Shown: piece by piece, positions 26,395-35,313 of the stretch
Numbering within the stretch: position 1 is the first letter of the stretch
How the letters are laid out: every line of letters begins with the position of its first letter
NCBI RefSeq assembly: GCF_040537815.1
Contig: NZ_JBEWSZ010000001.1
Span: 2,914,001-2,978,000 of the forward strand
Direction of reading: 5' to 3'
From: Mesorhizobium shangrilense
GTDB taxonomy: Bacteria; Pseudomonadota; Alphaproteobacteria; Rhizobiales; Rhizobiaceae
Length of the DNA: 64,000 nt
Translations under genes and position numbers: made by a program
Notes under the pieces: generated by a model
Told to the model about the DNA's origin: nothing
Seen by the model: only the letters and a program-made list of their open reading frames with translations
Database searches by the model: none

Positions 26395-27255
26395 TCAGGC
26401 CTGGGCCGGAATGGCGCCGTAGGTTATGGCGCGCTCGCGCAGCCAGCGCCGGTAGGAAACAGAGACGGCATCGGCCCGGATCGGCGTTTCGGCGCGCGGG
26501 TCGAGCGGCAGCCGTCGCGGCACCTGGTTTTCCAGGATCGGCTTGTCCTGGGCGAAGATCAGCTGCATGAAGCTGCGGACCGTCGCCGCGTCGATGCCGT
26601 CCTTGAGATAGCAAAGAAAAGGGTGCGCGATACAGTTATCCTCGTCGACCGGCTGCACGAACAGGGTAATGACGTCGAGCCGGTCTTTCTGGATCGGATT
26701 GCTCTTGTAGAGGGCCACGGTGTACGGCCTGATCACCTTGTATATGTAGTCTACGACAAAGCCTTCCCTGGCGGTCGGCGAGGCGAGCGGCTGATAGAAT
26801 TTGCATTCGGTCGCCAGCACCTCGTCCTTATCGGTGATCTCGACCTTGTACGGCACCACTTCGGTGTGCGGCTCATCCCCCAGCAGGCCGGTGTGCACAA
26901 AGGGAAAATGCCCCATGTCGAGAAAGTTCTCGACGGCACGCAACCCCGAAACCTTGACCGCGATCGAGCCGCCGGTGACCAGATGCCGGTCCGCCTCGTT
27001 CGACTCCGGGATATAGATGATGTCCTGCCAGGGCTTGCCAAGGCACGCCCAGACAAAGCCGTAGCGCTCGGCCGAACTGACCTGTTCGCCGGTGTCCTGG
27101 CGGACGATCTCGTTGTTGTAGCGCCCCTTGCAGGTGACCGAGAGATCGACACCCAGAAGCCGTGTAGAGAACGGAGCGCCAGCGGAAAGCATCGAGCAAT
27201 CCACAACAATATGCCAGTCGTTCAGGAGAGCCCTGTCACCGCAAGGACCTGTCAT
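26395..27255 (-). CDS. Rieske-less aromatic-ring-hydroxylase-type catalytic subunit (NdmC-like), first copy
   Basis: 286 residues. It has ENFLDMGHFPFVH for the mononuclear iron and QDKPILENQVPRRLPLDPRA near the C-terminus, and no Rieske cysteine/histidine pair. GGAGG precedes ATG 27255; the longer upstream reading runs into the promoter. It is the promoter-proximal gene of the minus operon, 41 nt from its paralogue. Two related catalytic subunits may act on different N-methyl positions or form a hetero-oligomer. Divergent from the GntR gene at 27505. Confidence 0.85.
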   Translation of the reverse strand: MTGPCGDRALLNDWHIVVDCSMLSAGAPFSTRLLGVDLSVTCKGRYNNEIVRQDTGEQVSSAERYGFVWACLGKPWQDIIYIPESNEADRHLVTGGSIAVKVSGLRAVENFLDMGHFPFVHTGLLGDEPHTEVVPYKVEITDKDEVLATECKFYQPLASPTAREGFVVDYIYKVIRPYTVALYKSNPIQKDRLDVITLFVQPVDEDNCIAHPFLCYLKDGIDAATVRSFMQLIFAQDKPILENQVPRRLPLDPRAETPIRADAVSVSYRRWLRERAITYGAIPAQA

Positions 27256-27326
27256 TGCAATTGTCCTCCCTGGCCGGCTCTTCACCCTGAACCCGGCTTG
27301 GTAAGCGTCGCTATTGCAAACACAAG

Positions 27327-27361
27327 ATTGGATATCAATCAATGCATTTTTTGTATCCAAT
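27327..27361. promoter_or_regulatory. Inverted repeat in the divergent GntR/demethylase promoter
   Basis: ATTGGATA (27327-27334) and TATCCAAT (27354-27361) are exact inverted 8-mers 19 nt apart, in an A/T-rich stretch between the divergent demethylase operon and the gntR gene. A second weaker pair, CCCATAT/ATATGGG, lies at about 27399-27434. Likely operator of the FCD GntR protein at 27505. Confidence 0.45.
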
Positions 27362-27504
27362 GAATGTTTTTTGGTTGACAGATTGAAAGGATTGCATCCC
27401 ATATATGCCACACCGCAACCTGGGATATGGGGCGCTGGAATGGTGTCGATGATCGACAGTGACATTGCGAAAGGCGCGCCGGAAATCCAGCGCGATCCCG
27501 CCTC

Positions 27505-28344
27505 GTGAGCAGCCGTTCCCAGTCGATCGCCGACACGCTGACACGCGCCGTCATTGACCACCGGCTCGTCCCCGGCTGCAAGCTCGGCGAACGCGAACTC
27601 GCTGAAATATTCGACGTCAGCCGCATCGTCGTCCGCCAGGCCTTGATACGGCTCGCCGATGACGGACTGGCCCAGATCGAGCGCAATCGTGGTGCCTTCG
27701 TCGCCAAGCCGAGCATGCAGGAGGCGATGGAAATCTACGACGCACTGACGCTTGTCGAGCAGGGCGTGGCTGCGCAGCTCAGCGATCGGCTGGGTCCTGC
27801 CGGTTGGGCCGAACTACGCCACCATGTCGAACGGCAGCGGCAGGCAGTGGCGGCCGGCAACGACGCCCTGGCCGACGTGCTCGGCCAGGAGTTCCACACG
27901 GTGTTCGTCCGCCTCAGCCGCAACAAGGTGATGCAGGAGATCCATGCGCAGCTTGTGCGCCGCACGACGTTGCTGCGCTCTCTGATCACCGCTGACTTCG
28001 ATTATTGCAATCTGCTGGACGACCACTCGCGGGTTGTCGACCTTCTGGAAAAAGGCCGCCTGAAACAGGCGATGGACCTCATCGACACCCATCACCGTTC
28101 GGTGGTGCGCGGCTATATCATGGACCGCGACGTGTTCCCGGAAATGACGCCCGCCGAGGCGCTTGCCCCCTATCTCGACGGCACGGCCGATGCGGCCACG
28201 ACAGCGGTTCCGCTCAGAAGGATGGCAAAGTCATCGGGCAATGGGGACGCGGCAGCGCATGTCCACGTCCATCTTCCAAAAACAGACCCGGCACCCGCAA
28301 GCCGGGCATCAGGCAAAAAAACCAACAGAGGGTTACCATCATGA
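27505..28344 (+). CDS. GntR-family regulator, FCD (FadR) subfamily
   Basis: 279 residues. Winged helix-turn-helix at about 5-72 (LGERELAEIFDVSRIVVRQAL, ERNRGAFVAKPS), then an all-helical FCD domain (about 85-215) with metal-ligand histidines in EFHTVF and THHRSVVRGY. The C-terminal 60 residues are Ala/His/Pro rich and probably disordered. GTG start with no clear ribosome site; no upstream in-frame start is available. It overlaps the binding-protein gene by 4 nt, so it is autoregulated with the importer, and probably also controls the divergent demethylase operon. Confidence 0.88.
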   Translation: MSSRSQSIADTLTRAVIDHRLVPGCKLGERELAEIFDVSRIVVRQALIRLADDGLAQIERNRGAFVAKPSMQEAMEIYDALTLVEQGVAAQLSDRLGPAGWAELRHHVERQRQAVAAGNDALADVLGQEFHTVFVRLSRNKVMQEIHAQLVRRTTLLRSLITADFDYCNLLDDHSRVVDLLEKGRLKQAMDLIDTHHRSVVRGYIMDRDVFPEMTPAEALAPYLDGTADAATTAVPLRRMAKSSGNGDAAAHVHVHLPKTDPAPASRASGKKTNRGLPS

Positions 28345-29435
28345 ACGACGTAACAAGACGCGATTTCCTGAAATACAGCGGTGCGATCGGTGCGGCACTT
28401 GGCACTGGCAGTCTGAGCACGGTCGCGCAAGCACAGGAGGTGCTGAAGATCGGCGCCGTCTACGTCTCGCCGGTCGCCGAGATCGGCTGGACCAAGCAGC
28501 ACAGCCTCGGCGTCGAGGCGATCAAGGCCGCGTTCGGCGACAAGGTCGAACTCACCGTCATCGACAATATCTTCATGCCGCAGGACGCCGAGCGCATCTT
28601 CCGCGAACTGGCCAGCGCCGGCAACAAGCTGATCTTCGGCACCAGCTTCTCGCACGGAACGCCAATGCAGAAAGTGGCGCCGCGGTTTCCCAAGGTGGCC
28701 TTCGAACATTGCTCCGGCATCGTCCATCTCGCCAATCTCGGCACTTTCGAAGCCAAATATTACGAAGGTACTTTCGTCGCCGGGGCGGCGGGCGCCTATG
28801 TGTCGAAAGCCGGCAAGATCGGCTTCATCGGCGGCTTTCCAATCCCCGACATCGTCGGCCCGGCCAACGCGCTGCTGCTTGGCGCGCAAAGCGTCAACCC
28901 GAACGCCACCTGCAACGCGATCTTCCTGAATTCCTGGTTCGATCCGGGCAAGGAAAAGGAGGCCGCCAAGACGCTGATTTCGCAAGGCTGCGACGTCATC
29001 TGCTCGATGACGGACACGGCAACCGGGGTCCAGGTCGCCGGCGAAGGCGGCGCATGGTCGATCGGCTATGCCAGCGACATGGCGAAGTTCGGCTCGGGCA
29101 AGCAGCTGACGTCGTTCGTTCTCGACTGGACCAGCGACTATGTCGGCGCGGCCAAGGCCGTCGCTGCCGGCACATGGAAGCCGGAAGTGCGATGGGACGG
29201 ACTGGCGGGCGGCGTGGTCAAGATGGCGCCCTACAATGAAGGCATTCCCGCCGATGCCAAAGCCAAGCTGAAGCAGCTCGAGGCCGATATCGGCAGTGGC
29301 AAGGTGCACCCCTATGCCGGCGAGTTGAAGGACCAGGACGGCAAGGTCAAGGTCGCCGCCGGTTCTGTTCTGGCCGATAACGACATTCGCGGCATGAACT
29401 GGTTCGTGAAGGGGATGATCGGCAAGCTGAGCTGA
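28341..29435 (+). CDS. BMP-family ABC transporter substrate-binding protein
   Basis: 364 residues. A twin-arginine signal (TRRDFLKYSGAIGAALGTG) is followed by a BmpA/PnrA-type periplasmic fold: KIGAVYVSPVAEIGWTKQH, FGTSFSHGTPMQKVAPRFP, KIGFIGGFPIPDIVGPANA. BMP-family proteins bind nucleosides and purines in known cases. Start at ATG 28341 overlaps the regulator stop. It is the first gene of a complete importer, and the neighbouring demethylase genes suggest a methylated purine or related heterocycle as ligand. That ligand is inference. Confidence 0.92.
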   Translation: MNDVTRRDFLKYSGAIGAALGTGSLSTVAQAQEVLKIGAVYVSPVAEIGWTKQHSLGVEAIKAAFGDKVELTVIDNIFMPQDAERIFRELASAGNKLIFGTSFSHGTPMQKVAPRFPKVAFEHCSGIVHLANLGTFEAKYYEGTFVAGAAGAYVSKAGKIGFIGGFPIPDIVGPANALLLGAQSVNPNATCNAIFLNSWFDPGKEKEAAKTLISQGCDVICSMTDTATGVQVAGEGGAWSIGYASDMAKFGSGKQLTSFVLDWTSDYVGAAKAVAAGTWKPEVRWDGLAGGVVKMAPYNEGIPADAKAKLKQLEADIGSGKVHPYAGELKDQDGKVKVAAGSVLADNDIRGMNWFVKGMIGKLS

Positions 29436-29456
29436 TCGCCCATCGAAGAGCCAGCC

Positions 29457-29484
29457 GGCGCCGAAGCTGAGATGCTTCGGCGCC
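29457..29484 (+). terminator. Perfect 11-bp stem-loop between binding protein and ATPase genes
   Basis: GGCGCCGAAGC (29457-29467) pairs exactly with GCTTCGGCGCC (29474-29484) around TGAGAT. No T tract follows. In importer operons such a hairpin after the binding-protein gene usually protects its mRNA or partly stops transcription, raising the amount of binding protein over membrane parts. Confidence 0.6.
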
Positions 29485-29535
29485 TGCCAGCTTGCGCCTC
29501 GTCCAACCTCGCTTCATGCCACGGCAGGACCCGCC

Positions 29536-31083
29536 ATGCACCCGCGTCTAGAACTGTGCAACATCTGCAAACGCTATCCGGGCGTCGTCGCCAACGACGA
29601 CGTTTCGCTGTCGATCCAGCCCGGCGAGATCCACGCTGTGCTCGGCGAGAATGGCGCCGGCAAATCCACGCTGATGAAGATCATCTACGGCGCGGCGCAA
29701 GCCGATTCCGGGGAAATCTTCAGCGATGGCAATCCGATCGTCGCTCACAATCCAGCGGTTTCGCGCGCGCTCGGCATCGAGATGGTCTACCAGCACTTCG
29801 CGCTGTTTGAATCCGTGTCGGTGGTCGAGAACATCGCCCTGTCGACGAGCAGCGGATTTCATCTTCCCTCGCTTGCCGACAAGATCCGGGACCTCTCCCT
29901 GCGCTACGGCATGCCCATCGATCCGCATCGCCAGGTGCACGATTTGTCGGTCGGCGAGCGCCAGCGCGTCGAGATCGTACGTTGCCTGCTGCAGGCGCCA
30001 AAACTGCTGATCCTCGACGAACCGACGTCCGTGTTGACGCCACAGGCGGTGGTCAAGCTGTTCGAGACGCTCCGGCAACTGGCCGCCGAGGGCTGCAGCA
30101 TCGTCTATATCAGCCACAAGCTCGACGAGGTGCAGGCGCTCTGCGACACCGCCACCGTGCTACGCAACGGCAAGGTCACCGGTACTGCTCGCCCCAAGGA
30201 GACGACATCGCTGGAGCTTGCCCGCATGATGGTCGGCTCCAAGCTGCCTGAAATGCAGGTCAGCCCGCCGGCGCCGAGCGACAGGCCGGTGCTCGAGGTC
30301 AAGGGCCTTTCGGTCAAGGCCGTCGATCATTTCGGCGTCGACCTGAAGGATGTTTCGTTCAATGTGCATGGCGGGGAGATCGTGGGCCTTGCCGGTGTAT
30401 CCGGAAACGGCCAGGCCGAGCTCATCGCCCTGCTCAGCGGTGAACGCACCCACGAGCGCGCCGATGCGATCAGGATTTGCGGAACCGACGCCGCCCGCTT
30501 ACGCCCCCAGGAACGCCGCAAACTCGGCGTCGCCTTCGTTCCGGAAGAACGGCTCGGACGTGGTGCGGTGCCATCGCACACGCTGTGGGAGAATGCCGTG
30601 TTGACGGCGCACCGCTTCGGCACGGTGCGCAAGGGACTGATCGACCGCGGCAAGGCCAAGGCTTTCGCCACCGGCATTATCGACAGGTTCAAGGTCAAGG
30701 CCAACGGAGCGCAATCGACCGCGCAAAGCCTGTCGGGCGGCAATCTGCAGAAGTTCATCGTCGGACGCGAGATCGCGCTGAAACCAAAACTGTTTCTGGT
30801 GTCGCAGCCGACCTGGGGCGTCGATGTCGGCGCATCCGCCTTCATCCGCCAGACCATCATCGATCTCAGTCGCGCAGGGGCTGCCGTATTCGTCGTTTCC
30901 GAAGAACTCGACGAACTGTTCGAGATCTGCGACCGGCTGCTGGTCATCTGCCAGGGAAAGGTGTCTCCGCCACTTATCCGCACGACCGCCGACCGCGAGG
31001 AAATCGGGCTTCTTATGACCGGCCAAGGCATGGGCGAAGGCGTATCGGCGAACAGGGGTGGCAGCGTTGCATTTCAGGATTGA
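29536..31083 (+). CDS. Nucleoside/simple-sugar-type ABC transporter ATP-binding protein (two cassettes)
   Basis: 515 residues with two ABC domains. The first has Walker A VLGENGAGKSTLMKIIYG, signature LSVGERQRVEIVRCL and Walker B LLILDEPTSVLTP. The second is degenerate at the P-loop (GLAGVSGNGQAELIALLSG) with LSGGNLQKFIVGREI and SQPTWGVDVGAS. This pattern is typical of YufO/NupA-type ATPases that work with BMP binding proteins. It follows the BMP gene after a 100-nt gap that holds the hairpin. Confidence 0.93.
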   Translation: MHPRLELCNICKRYPGVVANDDVSLSIQPGEIHAVLGENGAGKSTLMKIIYGAAQADSGEIFSDGNPIVAHNPAVSRALGIEMVYQHFALFESVSVVENIALSTSSGFHLPSLADKIRDLSLRYGMPIDPHRQVHDLSVGERQRVEIVRCLLQAPKLLILDEPTSVLTPQAVVKLFETLRQLAAEGCSIVYISHKLDEVQALCDTATVLRNGKVTGTARPKETTSLELARMMVGSKLPEMQVSPPAPSDRPVLEVKGLSVKAVDHFGVDLKDVSFNVHGGEIVGLAGVSGNGQAELIALLSGERTHERADAIRICGTDAARLRPQERRKLGVAFVPEERLGRGAVPSHTLWENAVLTAHRFGTVRKGLIDRGKAKAFATGIIDRFKVKANGAQSTAQSLSGGNLQKFIVGREIALKPKLFLVSQPTWGVDVGASAFIRQTIIDLSRAGAAVFVVSEELDELFEICDRLLVICQGKVSPPLIRTTADREEIGLLMTGQGMGEGVSANRGGSVAFQD

Positions 31084-32134
31084 ACAACGACCGGAGCCTT
31101 CCGCGCCGATGCGCATCGCCGCGCCGGTTTTGGCGACGGCGCTGACGGTCATCGTCGGCTCGATTTTCTTCGCCTCGCTCGGACATGATCCGCTGGCCAC
31201 GCTCTACGCGTTCTTCGTCGAACCGCTCAGCTCGATGAACGGACTGTCGGAATGGCTGCTCAAGGCCTCGCCGCTGATCCTCATCGCCTGTGGGCTGGCG
31301 GTCGGTTTCCGCGCCAATGTCTGGAACATCGGCGCCGAGGGCCAGTTCACGATGGGTGCGATTGCCGCCAGCGGCGTCGGGCTGTTCTGGCCGAACCCGG
31401 AGAGCGTGTTGCTGTTGCCCTTGATGTTCGTGGCGGGCATGGGCGCGGGCATGGCGTGGGCCGCAATCCCCGCGTTCCTGCGCGCCCGCATGAACACCAA
31501 CGAAATCCTCGTCACCTTGATGATGACCTATATCGCAACGCTGTTCCTGTCCTATCTCGTGCATGGACCGTGGCGCGATCCGGCGGGCTTCAACTATCCG
31601 CAGACGGCCATGCTGCCCACCGCCGCGCTGCTGCAATCCTTTGACCCGGCCTACCGGCTCAATTCCTCGATCTTCATCACCGTTATCGCCGTCATCGCGA
31701 TGTGGCTGTTCACCGACCGCAGCTTCCTCGGCTACAAGATGTCGGTGAGTGGTGCCGCACCGCTCGCCGCACGTTATGCAGGGTTTCGCGAGTCGGCAGC
31801 GGTCTGGATCGGCCTGCTGGCCGGAGGCGCGGCAGCCGGGATCGCCGGCATGGCCGAAGCCGCCGGGCCGCTCGGCCAGCTCTCGCCGCAGATATCGCCG
31901 GGTTATGGCTTCGCTGCCATCATCGTTGCCTTCATCGGGCGCCTGAACGCCTTTGGCATCGTGCTCGGCGGGCTGTTGATGTCGCTGCTGTTTCTTGGTG
32001 GCGAAGGCGTGCAGATGACGCTCGGCCTGCCCTCGGCGCTGACGCGGATCTTCCAGGGAATCCTGCTGTTCTTCCTGCTCGCCGCCGACTTCTTCATTTT
32101 CTATCGCATTCGCCTGGTCCGGGAGAAAGCCTGA
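31058..32134 (+). CDS. BMP-type ABC transporter permease 1
   Basis: 358 residues (GTG start), BPD_transp_2 family, about ten hydrophobic helices. Typical stretches: FRANVWNIGAEGQFTMGAI, RMNTNEILVTLMM, YGFAAIIVAFIGRLNAFGIV. Resembles YufP/NupB permeases. It overlaps the ATPase gene by 26 nt; TTG 31067 and ATG 31109 are alternative starts. Forms the membrane channel with the next gene. Confidence 0.92.
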   Translation: MAALHFRIEQRPEPSAPMRIAAPVLATALTVIVGSIFFASLGHDPLATLYAFFVEPLSSMNGLSEWLLKASPLILIACGLAVGFRANVWNIGAEGQFTMGAIAASGVGLFWPNPESVLLLPLMFVAGMGAGMAWAAIPAFLRARMNTNEILVTLMMTYIATLFLSYLVHGPWRDPAGFNYPQTAMLPTAALLQSFDPAYRLNSSIFITVIAVIAMWLFTDRSFLGYKMSVSGAAPLAARYAGFRESAAVWIGLLAGGAAAGIAGMAEAAGPLGQLSPQISPGYGFAAIIVAFIGRLNAFGIVLGGLLMSLLFLGGEGVQMTLGLPSALTRIFQGILLFFLLAADFFIFYRIRLVREKA

Positions 32135-33054
32135 TGGATCTGTTCATTGCCATCTTCACCGGCACCGTCATTGCCGCGACGCCCTTGATCTTCGCGGCAC
32201 TTGGCGAACTCGTGGTCGAGAAATCCGGCGTTCTCAATCTCGGCATCGAAGGCATGATGCTGATGGGAGCAGCCCTTGCATTCTGGGCGGTCACCGCAGG
32301 CTATTCGATGCCGGTCGCGATCATGGCCGGGGCGCTGGCGGGTGCCGCCGCATCCCTACTGTTCGGCGTTCTGGCGCTGACCTTCCTGACCAATCAATAT
32401 GCCGCCGGCCTGGCACTGGCGATCTTCGGCTCAGGTGTCTCGGCCTTCCTCGGGCGCGGTTTCGGCAGTGATCCGATCGAGGCATTGCATCGCGTCGACA
32501 TACCCCTGCTGTCCGATTTGCCGGTGGTTGGTCCGCTGCTGTTTCGCTTCGACCCGATGGTCTACCTGGCCTTGCTGATGTTTGTCGCCATCAGCTGGTT
32601 TCTCTACCGGACCAAGGCTGGACTGGTCCTGCGCACGATCGGTGAGTCGCCACAGACGTCGCATGCGATCGGCTACCCTGTGATCAGGATCCGCTACATG
32701 GCCGTGCTGTTTGGCGGGCTGATGGCGGGGCTGGCGGGCGCCTATCTGTCGGTCGCCTACACGCCGCTCTGGGTCGAGAACATGACCGCCGGCAAAGGCT
32801 GGATCGCATTGGCGCTGGTGGTTTTCGCCACATGGCGGCCGCTGCGCATCCTGCTTGGCGCCTGGCTGTTCGGCGGCATGACGATCCTGCAGTTGCAAGG
32901 ACAGGCACTGGGGCTGGAAGTGCCGTCCGAGCTGCTGTCTGCCCTGCCCTATCTGGCAACCATCATCGTGCTGGTGCTCATCTCACGCAACCGCCAGATG
33001 CTGGCGCTGCATTTCCCGGCCTCGCTTGCAAAACCGTTCCGCCCTGCAAGCTAG
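32134..33054 (+). CDS. BMP-type ABC transporter permease 2
   Basis: 306 residues, BPD_transp_2 family, YufQ/NupC-like (importer sense). Near the N-terminus it has the motif GELVVEKSGVLNLGIEGMML and later GKGWIALALVVFATWRP. TGATG overlap with permease 1 and GGGAG upstream. Completes the importer whose binding protein is encoded at 28341. The region 33055-33167 between this gene and the convergent threonine aldolase holds no recognisable gene. Confidence 0.92.
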   Translation: MDLFIAIFTGTVIAATPLIFAALGELVVEKSGVLNLGIEGMMLMGAALAFWAVTAGYSMPVAIMAGALAGAAASLLFGVLALTFLTNQYAAGLALAIFGSGVSAFLGRGFGSDPIEALHRVDIPLLSDLPVVGPLLFRFDPMVYLALLMFVAISWFLYRTKAGLVLRTIGESPQTSHAIGYPVIRIRYMAVLFGGLMAGLAGAYLSVAYTPLWVENMTAGKGWIALALVVFATWRPLRILLGAWLFGGMTILQLQGQALGLEVPSELLSALPYLATIIVLVLISRNRQMLALHFPASLAKPFRPAS

Positions 33055-33167
33055 GTTCGGTGAGCGATAGCGGTTGGATCAGACCCGTGCTCGAAGGGCG
33101 CAGGCGTCCCCCCGTGCGGCTTGCTGAAGCGGGCCCGACGCATAGCGATACCGGGTAACCCAACACG

Positions 33168-34214
33168 TCATCCAGATAATACGACGCATCTAATAATCGC
33201 GTCAGCCAGCCTTTCAACATCTTCCGGCTTTGTAGCATAAGACGTAACAAATCTGGCGACCGCACCCTCGATCTCATCTTCTATCAGATAGAATTTGTAC
33301 CCGAGCTCTCGAAGATGTTCATATGTGCTCATCCCCGCCTTCAGAAAAACCATGTTGGTCTGCACAGGGTAACAAGGTGACACCAGGCCGCTTTCCGAGA
33401 GCGTGTTTCCCAACAGGCGCGCCATCGCGTTTGCATCCCGAGCCGTCTCTTGCCAAAGATCATCACCGAAATAGGCCTCGAGCTGAACCGCCAGAAACCA
33501 CAAGCGGGATGCCAGGTGGCCCGAGCGCTTCATCAGCCGTTTGAAATCAACAGCCATTTCGCGGTCGAAGAACACCACAACCTCGGCACCGATTGCGCCG
33601 CCCTTCGTGCCTCCGAGACATAGGACATCGACCCCGGCGCGCCAGGTAAGCTCGGCGGGTGTCGAACCGGACGCGACGACGACATTGGCGAAGCGGGTGC
33701 CGTCCATATGCACCGCGGCGCCATTGTCCTTGGCCCAGCCCGCCAGCCGCAGCACCTCGTCTGCGCAGTAATATGTCCCAACTTCTGTCGCCTGACTGAG
33801 CGAGAGCGCCGTCGTGCGCAGTTGATGCACATCATCGAGAGGTCCGAAGCCACGGATGCAAGTGTCCGCTTCCAGTTTTCCATCCTTGCCCTCAAGGGCC
33901 TTCAGTCGGTTCCCCTGGCTGTGGAATTCCACGGCTCCGCACTCGTCGACATGGATATGCGAGGATCTGTGGCAAAGAATCTGACCGAAACGTCCCGATA
34001 TCTGCGCGAGAGCAAGCGCGTTCGCCGCCGTTCCCGTCAGGATCGGAAATGCCGCAACGTCGTGCTCGAATATAACGGCTAGTCTTTGCTCCAAACGCCC
34101 AGTGGCCTGGTCGTCAGCGTAGGCGTCCATCCACAGGCCGCCGCTACGGATGGCTGTATCAAGAATTTGCGGGAGCGGCGGAGCCACATTATCGGATCGA
34201 AAATCCCTGTTCAT
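33168..34214 (-). CDS. ltaE: Low-specificity threonine aldolase
   Basis: 348-residue PLP enzyme of the beta-eliminating lyase/LtaE family. It starts NRDFRSDNVAPPLPQILDT; LTGTAANALALAQI shapes the phosphate cup; HMDGTRFANVV holds the cofactor-stacking region; CLGGTKGG contains the Schiff-base lysine. It cleaves beta-hydroxy-alpha-amino acids (threonine, allo-threonine, phenylserine) into glycine and an aldehyde. It overlaps the upstream deacylase gene by 4 nt (ATGA), so the two act in one pathway. Confidence 0.92.
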   Translation of the reverse strand: MNRDFRSDNVAPPLPQILDTAIRSGGLWMDAYADDQATGRLEQRLAVIFEHDVAAFPILTGTAANALALAQISGRFGQILCHRSSHIHVDECGAVEFHSQGNRLKALEGKDGKLEADTCIRGFGPLDDVHQLRTTALSLSQATEVGTYYCADEVLRLAGWAKDNGAAVHMDGTRFANVVVASGSTPAELTWRAGVDVLCLGGTKGGAIGAEVVVFFDREMAVDFKRLMKRSGHLASRLWFLAVQLEAYFGDDLWQETARDANAMARLLGNTLSESGLVSPCYPVQTNMVFLKAGMSTYEHLRELGYKFYLIEDEIEGAVARFVTSYATKPEDVERLADAIIRCVVLSG

Positions 34215-35302
34215 TCCGCGGCCAGGATTTCATCACGCGAAACATCGGCAAGCAGATGACCAAGGCAGTCACCCCTGCGAACCCTTCCGATTGCCCTGCC
34301 GCAAATCCAGGTTCCGGACGCGGGGAACAGGACTTTCGTGCCGGGTTGTGCGGGGGTTTCAGGGTTGAGAATTGTGCCCGAGAGGTCGCCCTTTGCGACC
34401 TCGTCGCCCAAGGCCGCGGCCGGCTCAAAGATTCCGTCGCGATCGGCATAGAAATAGTGCTGTGGGCTGGCGCGCATCAGCCGGCTTTCGCTCTCGTCCT
34501 TCCATTCGTTGGCCAGCGGAAGAATTTTCAGGTGTGACATCAGCCGGTATATCGCGCGCTCTGCCACCCTGGTGGCCTGCATGGAAACTCTGCCACCGCC
34601 ACCGAATTCGCCACTGAGATAGACAACGCCGCTGCGGTACGCGGCGCGGCCGGCCTCCGGCCCCTGGGGGATACCCTGGTGAACCCAGGCGATGGGCGCA
34701 TTCATGAATTCAAGCGCCTCGAGCGTGCGTGCCGCCTTGCTGGGATCACCAGACACATTCGCATAGGTGCACGGTACATATTCCAGGGAGCTGCCGCCCG
34801 AATGGAAGTCGAAGAAGACGTCACACATCGGCAGGATGGTGTTTGCGATATAGTCGGCGATCCGGGATGTGGGGTTGTCGGAAAACGTATCGCCAAAGCA
34901 GCGGTTCAGGTTGCCACCATCAAGCGGCGACACGCGCGATCCCTCCATCGCGGCCGGAAGATTCACCGCAGGCAACACGATGATGCGACCCGACACCGCG
35001 TCCGCATCCAGGCTCTGGATCAGGCGGGTCAGGATTGCCTGACCCTCATATTCATCTCCATGCGACCCGGCCATCAACAGCAGCGTTGGCCCGCTTCCGT
35101 TCTTGAAGAGCGAGACCGGGATCGGAACGATCCCGTAAGCGGAACGATGGACGGAATGTTCCAGGTTCAGGAAAGTATCCTGCCGTCCATCGCGATTCCA
35201 GTCGATGTCCGTCCACAGCGGCGACAATGACAAATTTTCCTCCTGCTCAACGAGATCGGTCATGGAGAGCGGGATTGCCCGGCTCTCCATGAATTCGTCC
35301 AT
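34211..35302 (-). CDS. Succinylglutamate desuccinylase/aspartoacylase-family deacylase
   Basis: About 363 residues. Zinc ligands fit AGSHGDEYEGQAI (HxxE) and FFDFHSGGSSLEYV (His); NLPAAMEGSRVSPLDGGNLNRCF carries the substrate-binding arginine. Closest named members remove acyl groups from N-acyl amino acids (AstE, aspartoacylase, DoeB-type deacetylases). The C-terminal 80 residues form a beta domain with KGDLSGTILNPE. The start is uncertain (35302 or 35290). Coupled to threonine aldolase, it could release a beta-hydroxy amino acid from an N-acyl form. Confidence 0.85.
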   Translation of the reverse strand: MDEFMESRAIPLSMTDLVEQEENLSLSPLWTDIDWNRDGRQDTFLNLEHSVHRSAYGIVPIPVSLFKNGSGPTLLLMAGSHGDEYEGQAILTRLIQSLDADAVSGRIIVLPAVNLPAAMEGSRVSPLDGGNLNRCFGDTFSDNPTSRIADYIANTILPMCDVFFDFHSGGSSLEYVPCTYANVSGDPSKAARTLEALEFMNAPIAWVHQGIPQGPEAGRAAYRSGVVYLSGEFGGGGRVSMQATRVAERAIYRLMSHLKILPLANEWKDESESRLMRASPQHYFYADRDGIFEPAAALGDEVAKGDLSGTILNPETPAQPGTKVLFPASGTWICGRAIGRVRRGDCLGHLLADVSRDEILAAE

Positions 35303-35313
35303 CACCTACGGCG

